A stretch of 64,000 bases of DNA, taken from Teratosphaeria epicoccoides (Eukaryota > Ascomycota > Dothideomycetes > Mycosphaerellales > Teratosphaeriaceae). The stretch spans positions 124,001 to 188,000 of the forward strand of contig JADDMT010000018.1 in the NCBI GenBank assembly GCA_021401465.1. Reading direction: 5' to 3'. This document shows, piece after piece, positions 1 through 10,985 of this stretch. The notes beneath the pieces are model-generated. The model made no database searches. It saw only the letters and a list, made by a program, of their open reading frames with translations, and was not told where the DNA came from. A program made the position numbers and the translations under genes. Every line of letters begins with the position of its first letter. Position 1 is the stretch's first letter.

Positions 1-1155
1 TTGGAAGGTATGTATCTGCTTAAATCCAGATTGATTTTCAGCGCCATTGTGAGCGAGCACAGGAGCAGGCCTCACTGCTCGCGAGACCCGAATTTCAGCA
101 ATGAGAGAGCAAATACAAGTACAGAAAGCATCAGCTCACACCTAGCTGAGGCCTTGGTAAGCAATGGAAGCACCAGAGCTGTCTTATAGCTGCTGTGCAG
201 CCAGCGAGCTGTCATCGAGATGCATGTTCCCATTCTACAGAACCAATCCGAGTCCGCGATACCATTGGCTGCATACCGCGTGTCTTATCAACGGCCTTTG
301 CTCTGGCTTTCCAGAAGGCTGCAAGATGCGCCACATGGCTGTCATCTCGCTGCTGCATGGTAACCTGGAAAACCCAATGCCGACCTACGGCTGGGACAGT
401 ACAACGCGGGCTAGCCCTATCAGTTCGCATGTCGCGTCGGGTCTGACAGTCGGAGCTACATTGGATGTCTCGGAAAAAAGCATCTCCTCGCGTCTACGAG
501 TCTTTGGCTGTGAAGCATATCGAGACGCAGACTGTGGTTTCGTCATCTCGGCTGTTGCAACCGTTCGTGGTCGAGATGCAGACAGATGAGCAAGGTTGCA
601 AAGGAATCGAGAGAAGTGCCACAACCTGTGCACGGACGTCGTCCTGCGTCTGTTTAGGCAATCAAATCGTATTTACACACACCTCGCCGTCACCAACACC
701 AGGATGTCGACGAGCGCATCAGATCATCGCAGACTCGCCGCTCCAAGGCCAGATCGCGCTGAAGGCTTCAGCGCTAAAGTGAACTTCCTTGCTTGCTTCC
801 TCATCTGCGTCTGCTAATGTAAGTATTTATGACCAGAGCAATGAGCTGGTGGGATGTGCACGGCGACTTCCCCCAAGAGGAAGTAGTACTCGATCGGACA
901 TGAAGGTCGATTGAAACGCAGGAATCGCCACACGTCCATATCTCAGTGAAGCAAGACGAATGCAGATGCGCGGTCAGAGGAGTAGCACTTACGTACCCTC
1001 CCGCCTTCTGCTCTCTTCCCTTCAAGCGAATTTGGCATTCAAGAATTATTATGACAAAGCTGAACGAGACGCTTACGCCAGCCATGGGTTCTGAAATTCT
1101 GTCCTTGCACAACAAAGGCATCTTCCACAACCTACGAGCCTTATCGTCCGATATC
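1..1155. other. Gene-poor left edge
   Basis: No gene is supported here. Short open frames occur on both strands but none shows a recognisable domain, a convincing intron pattern or a conserved motif. One frame near 500-530 contains a stretch reading FGCEAY, which also occurs in Copia-type integrase proteins, but the surrounding frame does not continue the similarity. The last 100 bases lead into the decayed reductase that follows. Confidence 0.4.
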
Positions 1156-2469
1156 AAGAGATTGAAGACCATTGTGACGGTCGCCAATGGCATCTCGGGA
1201 TTCCACACGGTGCGGGTGCTGCTCGAGGGTCCACAAAGCTGGAGCAAAGTGTGGGCTGCCTTGAGACGACCGCCACCAGAGGCGATGATGGCGCTGCTAT
1301 CATCGGATCAGCGTGCTCCAGTCGAGCATATGGCTTGTGATTTCCTGATCAAGCCGGAGGACATTGTCCGGGAGCTCAAGAAAAGGCGCGTCACGGCGGA
1401 TGCAATTTATTTCTATTGCTATGCCCAGCCACCGCCACAGCCAGGCAATGTTGTGTGGTCAAATGCTCAGGAACTCAGTGACACCATTGCAGGCTGATCA
1501 CGATGGTGTAAACTCCCAATCTGACACCATGCACAGCGGCAGTACTACGCAGCCTCCTTGGTGCCCTTGACGTTGCCAGCATTATGCTGAAGCATTTGCT
1601 GCTGCAGACAGGAGGGAAGAATTACGGATTACACCTTGACCCGAATCGGACACCATGTGTAAAATCTGATCCACGCATCGAGATCGAGCCAAACTTCTAC
1701 TACCCGGTTAGCCGTGACACGTTGCTCTAGCAGATCTCTCGGCTGATGTGCAGAAGTAGCAAGAGGGTTTGCTTTTCCAGTATTGCAAAGACCACCCAGG
1801 CACATTTTGGAACATCATCTGCCCTGCCTGGATCATTGGGCAGTTTCCAATGCAAGCATGAACGCTTGCACTGACTCGCCGTCTAGGCCGCTTTGCAAGC
1901 ACTCGAGGGCGAAAAGATGAATATTTTCCTTGGTGACATGAGCATGTGGCGTGACGTTGCGGTGCACAGCACTGACAAGCTGACGAGATACTTGAGTGAG
2001 TGAGTAGATGGTCCTCGAGGAGAAGTGCCAGGACCCGAACTTCAATGTAAGCGACGCGTGACCGCTGCCGAACAATCGCCTTTGACTTCAGAGTGTGAGA
2101 TGGTTCGGCTGTCCTGGCCGTGGTTTGCCGAAGCTCGACGAGGGCAAGATCACCACTATCGACCCAGGCGAAAGACCTACACCTCTAGGGTATGGTCAGC
2201 CGGGCACGACTCGCTTTTCATGCGCATAATCGGAATGGGCTGAGGGTCAAGCAAATTACGAAGCTTGGAGGGAGATAATGAAGGAGCACAAGCTCACTGT
2301 TGACCCTTTCGACGATATCCAAGCCCACTCTCCGCTTGGTGATCATGTGGCATGTGGACAAGCTATCCAGTTGAGCATGAACAAGGCGAGATAGTTCGGA
2401 TGGCTCGAGAGTCTGCACCTGGCGTATGACGAATTGCATCAAATTCGCGTGCTTTCACAAAGCCGCTGA
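1156..2469 (+). pseudogene. Decayed PRISE-like NAD(P)-dependent reductase
   Basis: This is a broken copy of a short-chain dehydrogenase of the fungal PRISE-like type (progesterone 5-beta-reductase/iridoid synthase-like Rossmann fold). Read frame by frame, fragments occur in the correct order: the glycine-rich NAD-binding start (ANGISGFHTVRVLLE, about 1175-1220), a segment with SRRPPPEAMM-like and ACDFL motifs to about 1480, a segment ending NFYYPVSRDTLL near 1729, a segment with WNIICPAWIIG near 1805-1835, then SNASMNA after a frameshift. C-terminal pieces run to a stop at 2467-2469. The total span fits a family length near 400 residues. At least four frameshifts and several stops separate the pieces, so no protein is expected. 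Family assignment is from recognition of the motifs and is inference; the frame breaks are seen directly. No strong AT enrichment suggests ordinary decay rather than heavy RIP. Confidence 0.75.
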
Positions 2470-2864
2470 TCTGAGGACAAGAGCCACGATTCGAGGGCGG
2501 TACATATGTAGGCAGAAACACTTTCACGGCCAGAGTGCCAAGGCAGCAGTCCTGAAGCTAGCCAATGAATCCGTAAATCTGTGTCGAAGAAATTGGTCTC
2601 TGGCGAGTGGATCGCGAGCGCATATCGGGTACATAAAAAGCTGTGCTCTTGAGAAAGCGTGAGCATGGTTTCCTATCACGGTTTTAGACTAGCCAGAATG
2701 GTTAATTGTGTGGGGCGTAATTTCGCTACTAGACGCGGATTGGGCGCGTCCACCTTGGACGCGTCGGTATCAGCTCACCACTAAACACAGCGGACAAACA
2801 AGCTTCATCTTTTAGCACTTCTGGGACCCTCACACCAGATAGTCAGGAGAGCGAGATTGCTACG

Positions 2865-4854
2865 ATGGCTGACGCTCAGAGCATAGTCAGTGTGGGCGCG
2901 CTGCAACAAGTCGCAAATGGCGAACAGCCAGAGAGTCCGGTGTTGCAGTGCGTGCAAATTAAGCCGATGGCCAGCAATCAAGGCAACGAGCGCTATCGTG
3001 TCGTGATGAATGACACGCAAAACTTCATTCAGGGCATGCTAGGCCAGCGTGAGCATTGACAGTATGACGCTGACGAGATGTTACCAGCTGACTTACTGCA
3101 CAGAGCTGAACAGTATCATCACTGAGGGCGTTCTGAAGAAGGGGATGCTGTGTCGCCTCAATAACTACACAAGCAACTTTGTGAAGGACAAGCATATATT
3201 GGTCATCCTCGACATTGAGGTGCTGCAAGAGTATGGCGAGCACGAGAAGCTGGGCATGCCCGTCGCCCTGGAGGCGCCTAAGGCCGAGCCGATGAAGGAC
3301 GTGAAGCAGCAGCCGGGCAACATATCAGGCAACAGCATGTATGGTCAGAAACCGCAGCAGCAGCAACAACAACAACAACAACAACAACAACAGAGGCAAA
3401 TGGCAGTCAGACAGAACGGTGCGTCAAATGGAGGATCGCATGGGAACATCCATCCGATTGAGGCCCTGTCACCCTACGCACACCGCTGGACCATCAAAGC
3501 GCGAGTCACGCACAAGAGCGACATCAAGACGTGGCACAACAAGAACGGCGAAGGCAAGCTATTCAGCGTCAATCTGTTGGACGACAGCGGCGAGATTCGC
3601 GCGACAGGCTTCAACGATTCAGTCGATCAGTGGTACGACACGCTGCAGAAAGACAGTGTCTACTACATCTCCTCTCCCTGCGCCGTCAAGCTCGCAAAGA
3701 AGCAGTTCAGCAATCTGAACAACGACTACGAACTCACGTTCGAGAGAGACACAGTGGTTGAGAAGGCTGAGGATATGGATGGAGTGCCACAGGTTCGCTA
3801 TAACTTCGTGACACTGGCGGGCCTCCAGAATGTGGAGAAGGATAACACAATTGATGCGATTGGAATTCTGCAAGATGTTGGAGAAGTCAGCGAGATCGTG
3901 GGCAAGACCACAAGTAAGCCCTACAGCAAGAGGGAACTAACACTTGTGGACGATACGGGATACAACTGTCGATTGACTGTCTGGGGCAAGACCGCCGAGA
4001 GCTTCGACGCGAAGCCTGAACAGGTCATCGCTTTCAAGGGACTCAAGGTCTCGGATTTCGGTGGTAGATCGCTCTCGCTGCTGTCTTCTGGCACTATGAA
4101 CGTGGATCCGGACATTGATGAAGCCTACAAGCTCAAAGGCTGGTACGATGGCGCCGGCCGGGATCAAAAGTTCCAGTCCCACCAGAACACCATGTCTACT
4201 GTCTCAGCGACTGGCGGCGGGGACAGGAACGCCACCAAGACGATTGCGCAAGTTCGCGACGAAAACTTGGGCATGAGCGACGATACGGATTGGTTCTCCA
4301 TCAAAGCCACCATCATCTATGTAAAGCAGGACATGTTTGCTTATCCGGCTTGTCGAACTGCTGATCCCCAGCCTTGCAACAAGAAAGTGGTGGAAGAGGA
4401 CCCGGGAAAGTGGCGATGCGAAAGGTGCAATGTCACTTGGGACGCCCCAGACTACCGCTACATCATGTCAGTCAATGTCTCTGATCACACAGGTCAAATC
4501 TGGCTGAGCTGTTTCAATGAGACTGGTCTGCAGATCATGGGCATGCCGGCGAATGATATCATGGCTATCAAAGACGAAGGCGACGAACGCAGGTTGACCG
4601 ACATCTTCCAGGAAGCTAACTGCAAGACTTTCGTGTTCAGGTGTAAGGCAAAGATGGATAGCTTTGGTGATCAGCAGAGGTAGGGCGGAACGATACAAGG
4701 CGTTGCCGCATAAATGCTAACGTGTCGCAGGGTTCGATATCAAGTCCAATACGCCAATCCGCTCAACTTCTCGAGCGAGTCGAAGAAGCTTGCAGACATC
4801 ATTGCGAAATATAGCATTGCTGATGACGGTGGCAACGGGCTGTTTGTGCAGTAG
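2865..4854 (+). CDS. RFA1: Replication protein A large subunit (RPA70/Rfa1)
   Basis: Single-stranded DNA-binding subunit of the heterotrimeric RPA complex, acting in DNA replication, repair and recombination in the nucleus. Three exons are inferred: 2865-3048, 3104-4679 and 4731-4854. The introns (55 and 51 nt) have GT/AG ends and CTGAC or CTAAC branch sites, and both junctions restore the family sequence. The product is 627 residues, normal for the family. It has an N-terminal OB fold, a glutamine-rich linker (about residues 145-160, a pure CAG/CAA run), two central DNA-binding OB folds, and a C-terminal OB fold with a four-cysteine zinc-binding site (about residues 478-510, C...CNKKV...C-x2-C). 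The last exon encodes the short C-terminal helix. The ATG at 2865 is the first in frame and matches the expected start of the RPA70N domain. Confidence 0.95.
3353..3392 (+). repeat. CAG/CAA trinucleotide tract encoding poly-Q in RFA1
   Basis: An uninterrupted run of CAG and CAA codons encodes about 13-14 glutamines in the linker between the N-terminal domain and the first central OB fold of Rfa1. Codons are mostly CAA with CAG at both ends. Such tracts are prone to length change; the linker is flexible in the family, so variation is probably tolerated. Confidence 0.9.
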
Positions 4855-5512
4855 AAGCGGAAAGATGTGGATGCTTCTCGATGGTCTGTCTGTACGGGAA
4901 ATGGCTGAGATGTCGGGCATGGAGTGCTGGCGTTCCTGGTGTATTGCGGATGGCTGACACGGACAGCGAAATGATCCGATCTGGGTATGATATGATGGCT
5001 AGTGGCGTGCGTATAGCATGTCTGCGGGCTCCAGCAATGATGCAACGAGGAGAGGGTGTGTATATCTGACAACTCTGAAGAAGTTGGAAGATGATGGAAT
5101 AGAAGACCTCGTCTTCTTGGGCAACTCCTCCTAACTTCGGCCGCCGCTCGCAAACGCCGCGGACCCCGCGCCGCTTCTCGCTCTTCCCTCACTTTACATC
5201 GAGAGCCATTAGCAGCCTTTGATACAAACGCGTTCTTATCCCCTGCTGCTATATGCCTCGAGGTTTTGTTGAAACGGAGCCCAGCGTACGCAGTGCTGTA
5301 CGGTCCAGATTGGAAAGCAGTGATGTCATCTCCGCAGTGTGCCTGCCTGCCCAGTACATAATTTCTTGACCGCACTCTGCATTTGGCTGATGACTCGACC
5401 AGCTGGCAACGCTCACGTAGGCACAGAAAGCATAGAATCTGAAACTCACCACGAGAGAAATACAGAGCAAGGCAGTCTCTCATTTCATGGCAAAAGTTCC
5501 AGGTCTGCAATC
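4855..5512. other. Spacer between RFA1 and RTG2-like gene
   Basis: This holds the 3' region of RFA1 and the 5' region of the next gene. A pyrimidine-rich stretch lies near 5165-5200. The frame of the next gene is open upstream to 5339, but no conserved sequence is encoded there, so it is read as leader. No other gene is seen. Confidence 0.5.
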
Positions 5513-7219
5513 ATGGCAGTCGCTATAAGTCAACTTGACCCGAGCTACTTGCAAGGCATTGTTGACATGGGGAGCAACGGCATTCGCTTCTCGATCTCGA
5601 GCCTCCAGCCGCCAACAGCGCGGATAATGCCAACCCTTTACCAGCATCGGGTCGGCATATCTCTCTACGATGCGCAGTACTCCGCATCGGGCGAGCGACA
5701 ACCGATTCCTGAGCAGACCATTGATGCTGTGATCTCATCCTTCCTACAGTTCAAGCGAACCTGTGAGGATTTCGAAGTGCCCAGAGATCAAGTGGTCGTA
5801 CTTGCCACAGAGGCCACCAGAACGGCAAAAAATTCGGAAGACTTCCGGAAGCAGATCAAAGAACGGGTGGGCTGGGATGTGACCATGTTGCTGAAGGAGG
5901 AAGAAGGTCGCGTTGGCGCTATGGGTGTTGCCAGCTCCCTGCCCAATGTAAATGGGCTCGTTATGGATTTAGGTGGCGGCTCTACACAATTGAGCTGGAT
6001 TACCAAGAGTGAAGGGTCTCAGGAGATCCGTGAGGCTGAATCAGGAGCTGTCAGTATGCCGTATGGTGCAGCGGCCATGTTAAGACGTCTTGGTGAGGCT
6101 AAACAGAATGACAATACCGAGAGACTGCGGCAAGAAGTGCAGTCAGCGGTGAAAGAAGCTTACGCAACCCTTAATGTCCCACATGAACTACAAGACGCCG
6201 CCCAGCGGGCAGGTGGGTTTACATTGTACCTTTCTGGAGGTGGCTTCAGAGGTTGGGGTTATGTCCTGATGAGCAGGCATCGCGTACAACCGTATCCAAT
6301 CCCGGTCATCAATGGCTTCAGAGCCAGCAGAAGTGAGTTCCTTTGCACCGAGGACGTCAAAATGGCCGCCGCAGCATCACTGGAGGAGGACCAAGAAGAC
6401 ATCTTCCGAGTATCCGAGCGTCGTGCTGGCCAGGTGCCGGCTGTGGCCTTCCTCGTCAGTGCTCTTGCGGAAGCTTTGCCTCAGATAAAGGAGGTCCGCT
6501 TTTGTCAGGGAGGTGTACGAGAAGGTTACCTCTTCACAAAGCTATCGCCGAGAATTCACGCTCAGCATCCTTTGGTGGTGGCCACCGAGCCTTTCGACAG
6601 TTCAACGTCTCCCAAAGCAATCACGGATCTTCTACAGTCAGCTTTCCCGCCCGGCTCATCTGCTGGTGCGCAAAGTGACTGCAAGAACACATTTACGCCT
6701 GCCATTCTGGACTCATTTGCCAACCTGATCTACCACCATTCCAGTCACTCAAAGGATTTGCAAGCCACTGCTGCCATTCGATCAACGACCTCAGGTATCT
6801 TGGCAGGTGTTCATGGAGTTCTTCACGAGGACAGAACCCTGCTTGCTCTACTCTTGTGCAATCGCTGGGGAGGCGAAGTACCGCCAAGCGACGAAGTTTT
6901 CAAGGGTAGTCTCGAGCAATTGGTCGACACACCTTGGATTCTGTGGTGGATCAACTATATCGGCGCAGTGGCCGGTCTCGTCGCCGCTGTCTACCCGGCA
7001 GGCGTCAAGGAGAACAACAAAGGCAGGTTGGCACTGAGCGCTCAATGGAGTCGTAGCGATAAGGTCAAGAGCCTGCTCGTGCTTCGGGTCAAGCTGAAAG
7101 GTGTAGATGCGCAAGCATATGGTAACGAGATGCGCGCGATCGAGAAAATGGGCAACAAGAAACGATGGATTGGTGGGAAACATGGCGCAGGACACAAAGT
7201 CTCGGTAGAGGTGCTCTAG
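5513..7219 (+). CDS. RTG2: Retrograde regulation protein 2 / Ppx-GppA phosphatase family
   Basis: Single-exon gene for a 568-residue protein of the actin-like ATPase superfamily, Ppx/GppA branch. In yeast the homologue Rtg2 signals mitochondrial dysfunction by releasing Mks1 inhibition of Rtg1/Rtg3; filamentous fungi keep a homologue whose exact role is less clear. Seen in sequence: the phosphate-1 motif VDMGSNGIRFSI (about residues 17-28) and the phosphate-2 motif MDLGGGSTQLSW (about 150-161), followed by a conserved SGGGFRGWG segment. The frame is open upstream to 5339, but the ATG at 5513 is followed directly by the conserved N-terminus, so it is chosen as start. Length is close to yeast Rtg2. 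Enzymatic polyphosphatase activity is possible but not shown. Confidence 0.88.
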   Translation: MAVAISQLDPSYLQGIVDMGSNGIRFSISSLQPPTARIMPTLYQHRVGISLYDAQYSASGERQPIPEQTIDAVISSFLQFKRTCEDFEVPRDQVVVLATEATRTAKNSEDFRKQIKERVGWDVTMLLKEEEGRVGAMGVASSLPNVNGLVMDLGGGSTQLSWITKSEGSQEIREAESGAVSMPYGAAAMLRRLGEAKQNDNTERLRQEVQSAVKEAYATLNVPHELQDAAQRAGGFTLYLSGGGFRGWGYVLMSRHRVQPYPIPVINGFRASRSEFLCTEDVKMAAAASLEEDQEDIFRVSERRAGQVPAVAFLVSALAEALPQIKEVRFCQGGVREGYLFTKLSPRIHAQHPLVVATEPFDSSTSPKAITDLLQSAFPPGSSAGAQSDCKNTFTPAILDSFANLIYHHSSHSKDLQATAAIRSTTSGILAGVHGVLHEDRTLLALLLCNRWGGEVPPSDEVFKGSLEQLVDTPWILWWINYIGAVAGLVAAVYPAGVKENNKGRLALSAQWSRSDKVKSLLVLRVKLKGVDAQAYGNEMRAIEKMGNKKRWIGGKHGAGHKVSVEVL

Positions 7220-8182
7220 AATTCTCTCAGCCCTCGCAGACTGCTTATACTGTTGTGTGATCTCTGCACAGGCTTCGCTGCGCCTTCCCTGGTGTCACTA
7301 ATCAGACCTCCATATGACGCACAGGGTCTAAGATGGCGCATCGTGCTTATTGAAGTAACGAAAAGGTACGAGGTGTAACCATCACACAATGAAATGTTTG
7401 CTGGCACAATGTTAAAGACTGAATACACCTCGACACTGCAGAGTTGCGACGCCACGAATCAGACTAGCTTGGGAGACTCAATGGCTGAACATCAATTCCG
7501 GAGCTTTAGCGAGGCCTCCGTAGCTACGCGATATCCGGAAGTTGAGGCTCTCGATCCAGAGCCACAACTCGTTGTTCACTAATTGGACCCCCGATCACTG
7601 GAACTTTACTGGAGCTTTACATTCGACTTGGTCATCTATGAGCTGTGCAATTTGTGAAGGACAATCACCGATTGAAGCATGTCGTTCTCGATGACGAGAT
7701 TGCGCTCAGGAACTCGGACGGATCGATAATGGAGAAAGCTGTAAATCCGCTGCAGCTGCTTGGGACTCTGGACAAGGTAATCTACCAGGATAATGGTCGG
7801 ATCGTGAACGAGCTCTCGCATCAGGCGTGATGGCCCTGACAAATTGTTTGGAAAGCCTCCATTCTTCCAGGGAACGACCTTCTTCACGCGAATAGGCGAA
7901 TCAGTGTGAGCGAGTGCCGTAGGGTAACAGAGAGGCCATCGGCCGCCTTCAGCTCGATGCAATGTTTGATAGCATTGATCGTCGAAGTGCTCGTCCACCG
8001 TGGCGGCAAAATCTCCACTTCCTACCTCGGGCGGGATTATATTATGATGAAGACGAAAGAACATGGACTTTGCTGAGTGGGAGAAACCCAGGTCCATACA
8101 CGATTGTCGGCGGCCTGAGGACGGTCTGGATCTTAGCGCTGCCCCACCCATTCTTCCACCCGAGCGTAATACGCATTCTTGC
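7220..8182. other. Spacer with unrecognised overlapping ORFs
   Basis: A 213-residue minus-strand ORF (7636-8277) and shorter plus-strand ORFs occupy the middle. None has a recognised domain or signal peptide, and the longest overlaps the end of the secreted-protein gene at 8183. I cannot support a gene here. Confidence 0.35.
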
Positions 8183-8551
8183 TCATTTCTTAAGCTCATC
8201 GCTGTGCCACTTAGGCTCAATTGCATCCTTGCACTCTGCCGAACTCGCATTCCCCTTGCCCTCACATCGAAAAGCAAACGCGTACAAGGTGATTTTCCGC
8301 GTAGTCATGACTACGCAATAGTCTCCATCGCCACTATGCGGCCCTTTAACTCCTCTATCAATGTCCGCGACATAGTGGTACATGTCCCTGCAGACTGATG
8401 TCGTAGCCCAGGGGACGGATTGACCGTTTGCGTCGACGCAGCGGCATTTGCCATAGAATTCGGCGTTCTCTTGGTTCCAGCCGGCGAGGACACAAGTAGT
8501 TTGGGTGATCAGGAGGAGGAGGAGGAGGGCGGTAGGGGAGTAGCGGTACAT
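8183..8551 (-). CDS. Small secreted cysteine-rich protein
   Basis: A 122-residue ORF with a classical signal peptide: short basic start, a leucine-rich core (about residues 8-16) and a likely cleavage near residues 20-24 (VLA-G). The mature part is about 99 residues with six cysteines (KCRC, VC, YC, RC, EC), enough for three disulfides, and no recognised domain. This is the profile of fungal small secreted proteins, which include apoplastic effectors, defence-related proteins and many with unknown roles. The segment between the fourth and fifth cysteines is less hydrophilic and could hide a short intron, but no clean splice pair was found. Function unknown; calling it an effector would be inference. 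Confidence 0.55.
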   Translation of the reverse strand: MYRYSPTALLLLLLITQTTCVLAGWNQENAEFYGKCRCVDANGQSVPWATTSVCRDMYHYVADIDRGVKGPHSGDGDYCVVMTTRKITLYAFAFRCEGKGNASSAECKDAIEPKWHSDELKK

Positions 8552-9975
8552 GGTCCCCTTGGTAGTGGATCTGAGTGGTGGGATTGGAAGATAGCGTGGG
8601 CGAGGTGCTTATCTAGGCTCATATTTCAACTCAGCGAGCACAGACACATAAATTTTTCGGCATTTACTTCCGTTCCACTGTTCCACATTGCTTCATTCAG
8701 GCTTCAGCGAATTTCCGGCGACATTCGCCGCGAAGCGCTGTGATTGGTGTGGTTGTAGACTCTGCATGGGGGCCGCTGAACAGCCAATATGGCGGAGACT
8801 GACTGTCCAAGCCCCCAGCCCTGCGGACAACCCCCAGTCCCTGGTGCAAACTGAGGGCTGTCCGGAGGGCTGGGGGTTCTAGGCGATAGCTGGCCGTACA
8901 TGTAGCTTGGCCGAGACTACTAATAACTACATACGATGTTTACACGTAGTTTCGTATAGTGAGACAGTGTTAATACCATGTTGATTAGAAGCTGATGCGC
9001 CTTGTTAGCGCCTTCCATGAATCTGTAGGTCGCAGGTTACGGTGACCGTCTTTACCAGCTGATCCGTCAACCAGTCGCCGATGGCTAATGTCTGCTTTCC
9101 GGGGGCTTTTTTTTGGACAAAGTGGTCACGTTGTGCTGGGTCAAATGTGCAGACACCTATACTCTTCCCATGCTGTAACGAGGATCAGAACGGCTTTTCA
9201 TCCGGGTGGACACAGTGGGTGCCCATTGTCCAAGACATCTGACCTGCTCCCTGGCATTCTTCGAGAGCTTGCAGAAAGAGCCTGTGTGTGAGATAGATCA
9301 ATCACACCAGAGTGCTTTCTACGGGTAGCCTGATTGACACGTTATGTGCACGCATTGCGCAATCGTCGTTTCGAGACGAGACCTCAGAAGAAGGAGGTCA
9401 TGAGAGTGAAGCTGCAGGGACATCGTATGGCTCAAGTCTAATGCTGAGGGCAGAAAGACGCTATCCTATATCAAGGAGCGGCGGGCGGCAAGGACAGTGG
9501 TAGAGGAATACCACGTCAATATCATAGCGCACATTCTTGTGGGCTTGTGGGCAGGGGTCGACTTGGAATTTTGCAATACCGAATGGGAAGCGTAGATGCG
9601 TGGGCTTTCAGGAGTCTCAGAGAGAGTTTGTACAAAGTGGTAGTGGACCTGATCGCAGGCATACTTGCTGATATGGCTGATCCGTTCGAAAGAGCCGAGG
9701 ACTACAATCACATACCTCTCCGTGGACTGAAGTTGCGCGATGCCAAAAGGAGAAGATAGAAGCTGGAATAATAGTCGTTGGCAAAGTATCTGTGGTGAAG
9801 TGGACGTTCCAAAGCCAAACGACCAGGTTTCTTCCACAGCAGCAGGGCGCAGCAGCATCCAATCTTGTCCCAGCGTCTCACCACGAAGCGTTTGCTGCAA
9901 TAATTCCAGAGATCGCACATGAGCTGCCGCCTGAACGCAGCAGTCTTCCCGAGCTAGCAGCGCCATACAGCGAAA
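8552..9975. other. Spacer with inverted repeat and weak ORFs
   Basis: Contains the imperfect inverted repeat at 8810-8879 and a short T/G homopolymer-rich patch near 9105-9115. Between 9411 and 9760 two plus-strand frames read like coding fragments (one contains AEGRKTLSYIKERRAARTVV, the next an LYKVVVDLIAGILADM-like helix) but they are in different frames and not recognised. They may be the remnant of a decayed gene. Confidence 0.35.
8810..8879. repeat. Imperfect inverted repeat (hairpin, about 30-nt arms)
   Basis: The left arm (8810-8839, starting agcccccagccct) and the right arm (8850-8879, ending agggctgggggttc) are near-complementary with a few mismatches and a loop of about 10 bases. 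The transcript of either strand would form a strong GC-rich hairpin. No flanking gene overlaps it. It could be a transcription-associated structure, a miniature element or a chance palindrome. Confidence 0.7.
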
Positions 9976-10985
9976 ATGAATGACCAGCCTTTCCGTTTCA
10001 CGGATTTACTTCCTGAACTCCGCGTAATCGTCTATAAGGAGCTCCTCTACCATCCGCATGACGTTCACAGCTGTTCTCCACAGATCTTAGCCGTCTGCAA
10101 ACTGATGCGCCGAGAAGCCCGTGACATCTGCATCAAGGTCGTCAAAGATAGCTGGTTTGACATCACACTTGAGGCCGGCGCCCAAAGTCAATTACAGAGT
10201 AGGCCGTTCGCTGACGATACTTCAATCTGAGGATCGACTAGGTGAAATGGTCCCGGTACCTGCGCATAGTCCGGAATCTGAGGCTCTCGGCGAATGACTT
10301 CGATCCAGACGCGCGTTCCCCCAATCTCCTATCACAGTGCCAGAAGGACGTATTCAATGGCTTGCTCTATCGACTTTGTAACTTCCCGAAAACCAAGCAC
10401 TGCCTCAAGCAAATCGTCCCCGATGCTGGAACGGGGATGGCACTGTATAGTAGGGCCAAGACGAAACGCGCCTTGAATCTACTTCGACTGCTCGGTATGG
10501 TGGATGAGCTGGTTCTCAAGGACGTCAGTGGTCCTATCAAGACTCTCACCAAGCAGGCGTGGACGGGTACGAACAAACTTTTTGGGCTGCCATACGAGAA
10601 ATCAATGTACGCTTTCCACCTGGATGAAGAGGCGGACTGCTGCGTTGACCTACTGGGTGCGAGCATGCGGAGCAACTCGTGTTGGAATTCGAGCCGACCA
10701 TTTGTCGAGAGACGTATCAGCCGCGCATGGGTGAGGAAGCTGCACGAAAGCATCAGGGGCCAGGTCAACGAGATATCTGGTCCGCTTACATCAGGTTCTT
10801 TGGCCTTCGGGGCATGTAATGTGATCAAGATGGCAAGAGCTCTTATCAACTTTTTCCACTGTCCAGAACCCTTTGAATCTTGCCCGAAGTTTATAGATCG
10901 CCTGGATCGCATGCTCGCGGAGGATACAGCATTGATGCTCAATATCGTCCAGGGCCAATGGGGGAAGCCTAATCCAACACCCTAA
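9976..10985 (+). CDS. F-box/2EXR-like protein, frame broken near 10.2 kb
   Basis: The first segment (9976-10230) begins with an F-box-like motif, FRFTDLLPELRVIVYKELL, followed by a QILAVCKLMRREAR motif typical of fungal F-box/2EXR-type proteins. The second segment (10242-10985) is a 247-codon open frame that looks like the rest of the same protein: charged, with leucine-rich stretches and a C-terminal CPKFIDRLDRML segment. The two are in different frames. A GT/AG pair around 10207-10240 exists but would give the wrong phase, so either an unrecognised intron or a real frameshift separates them. F-box proteins usually recruit substrates to SCF ubiquitin ligases; the substrate is unknown. It may be a recent pseudogene. 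Confidence 0.5.

Noticed and set aside
164..589. Copia-like integrase fragment (FGCEAY)
   Set aside because: Only six residues match and flanking residues in all frames do not continue the similarity.
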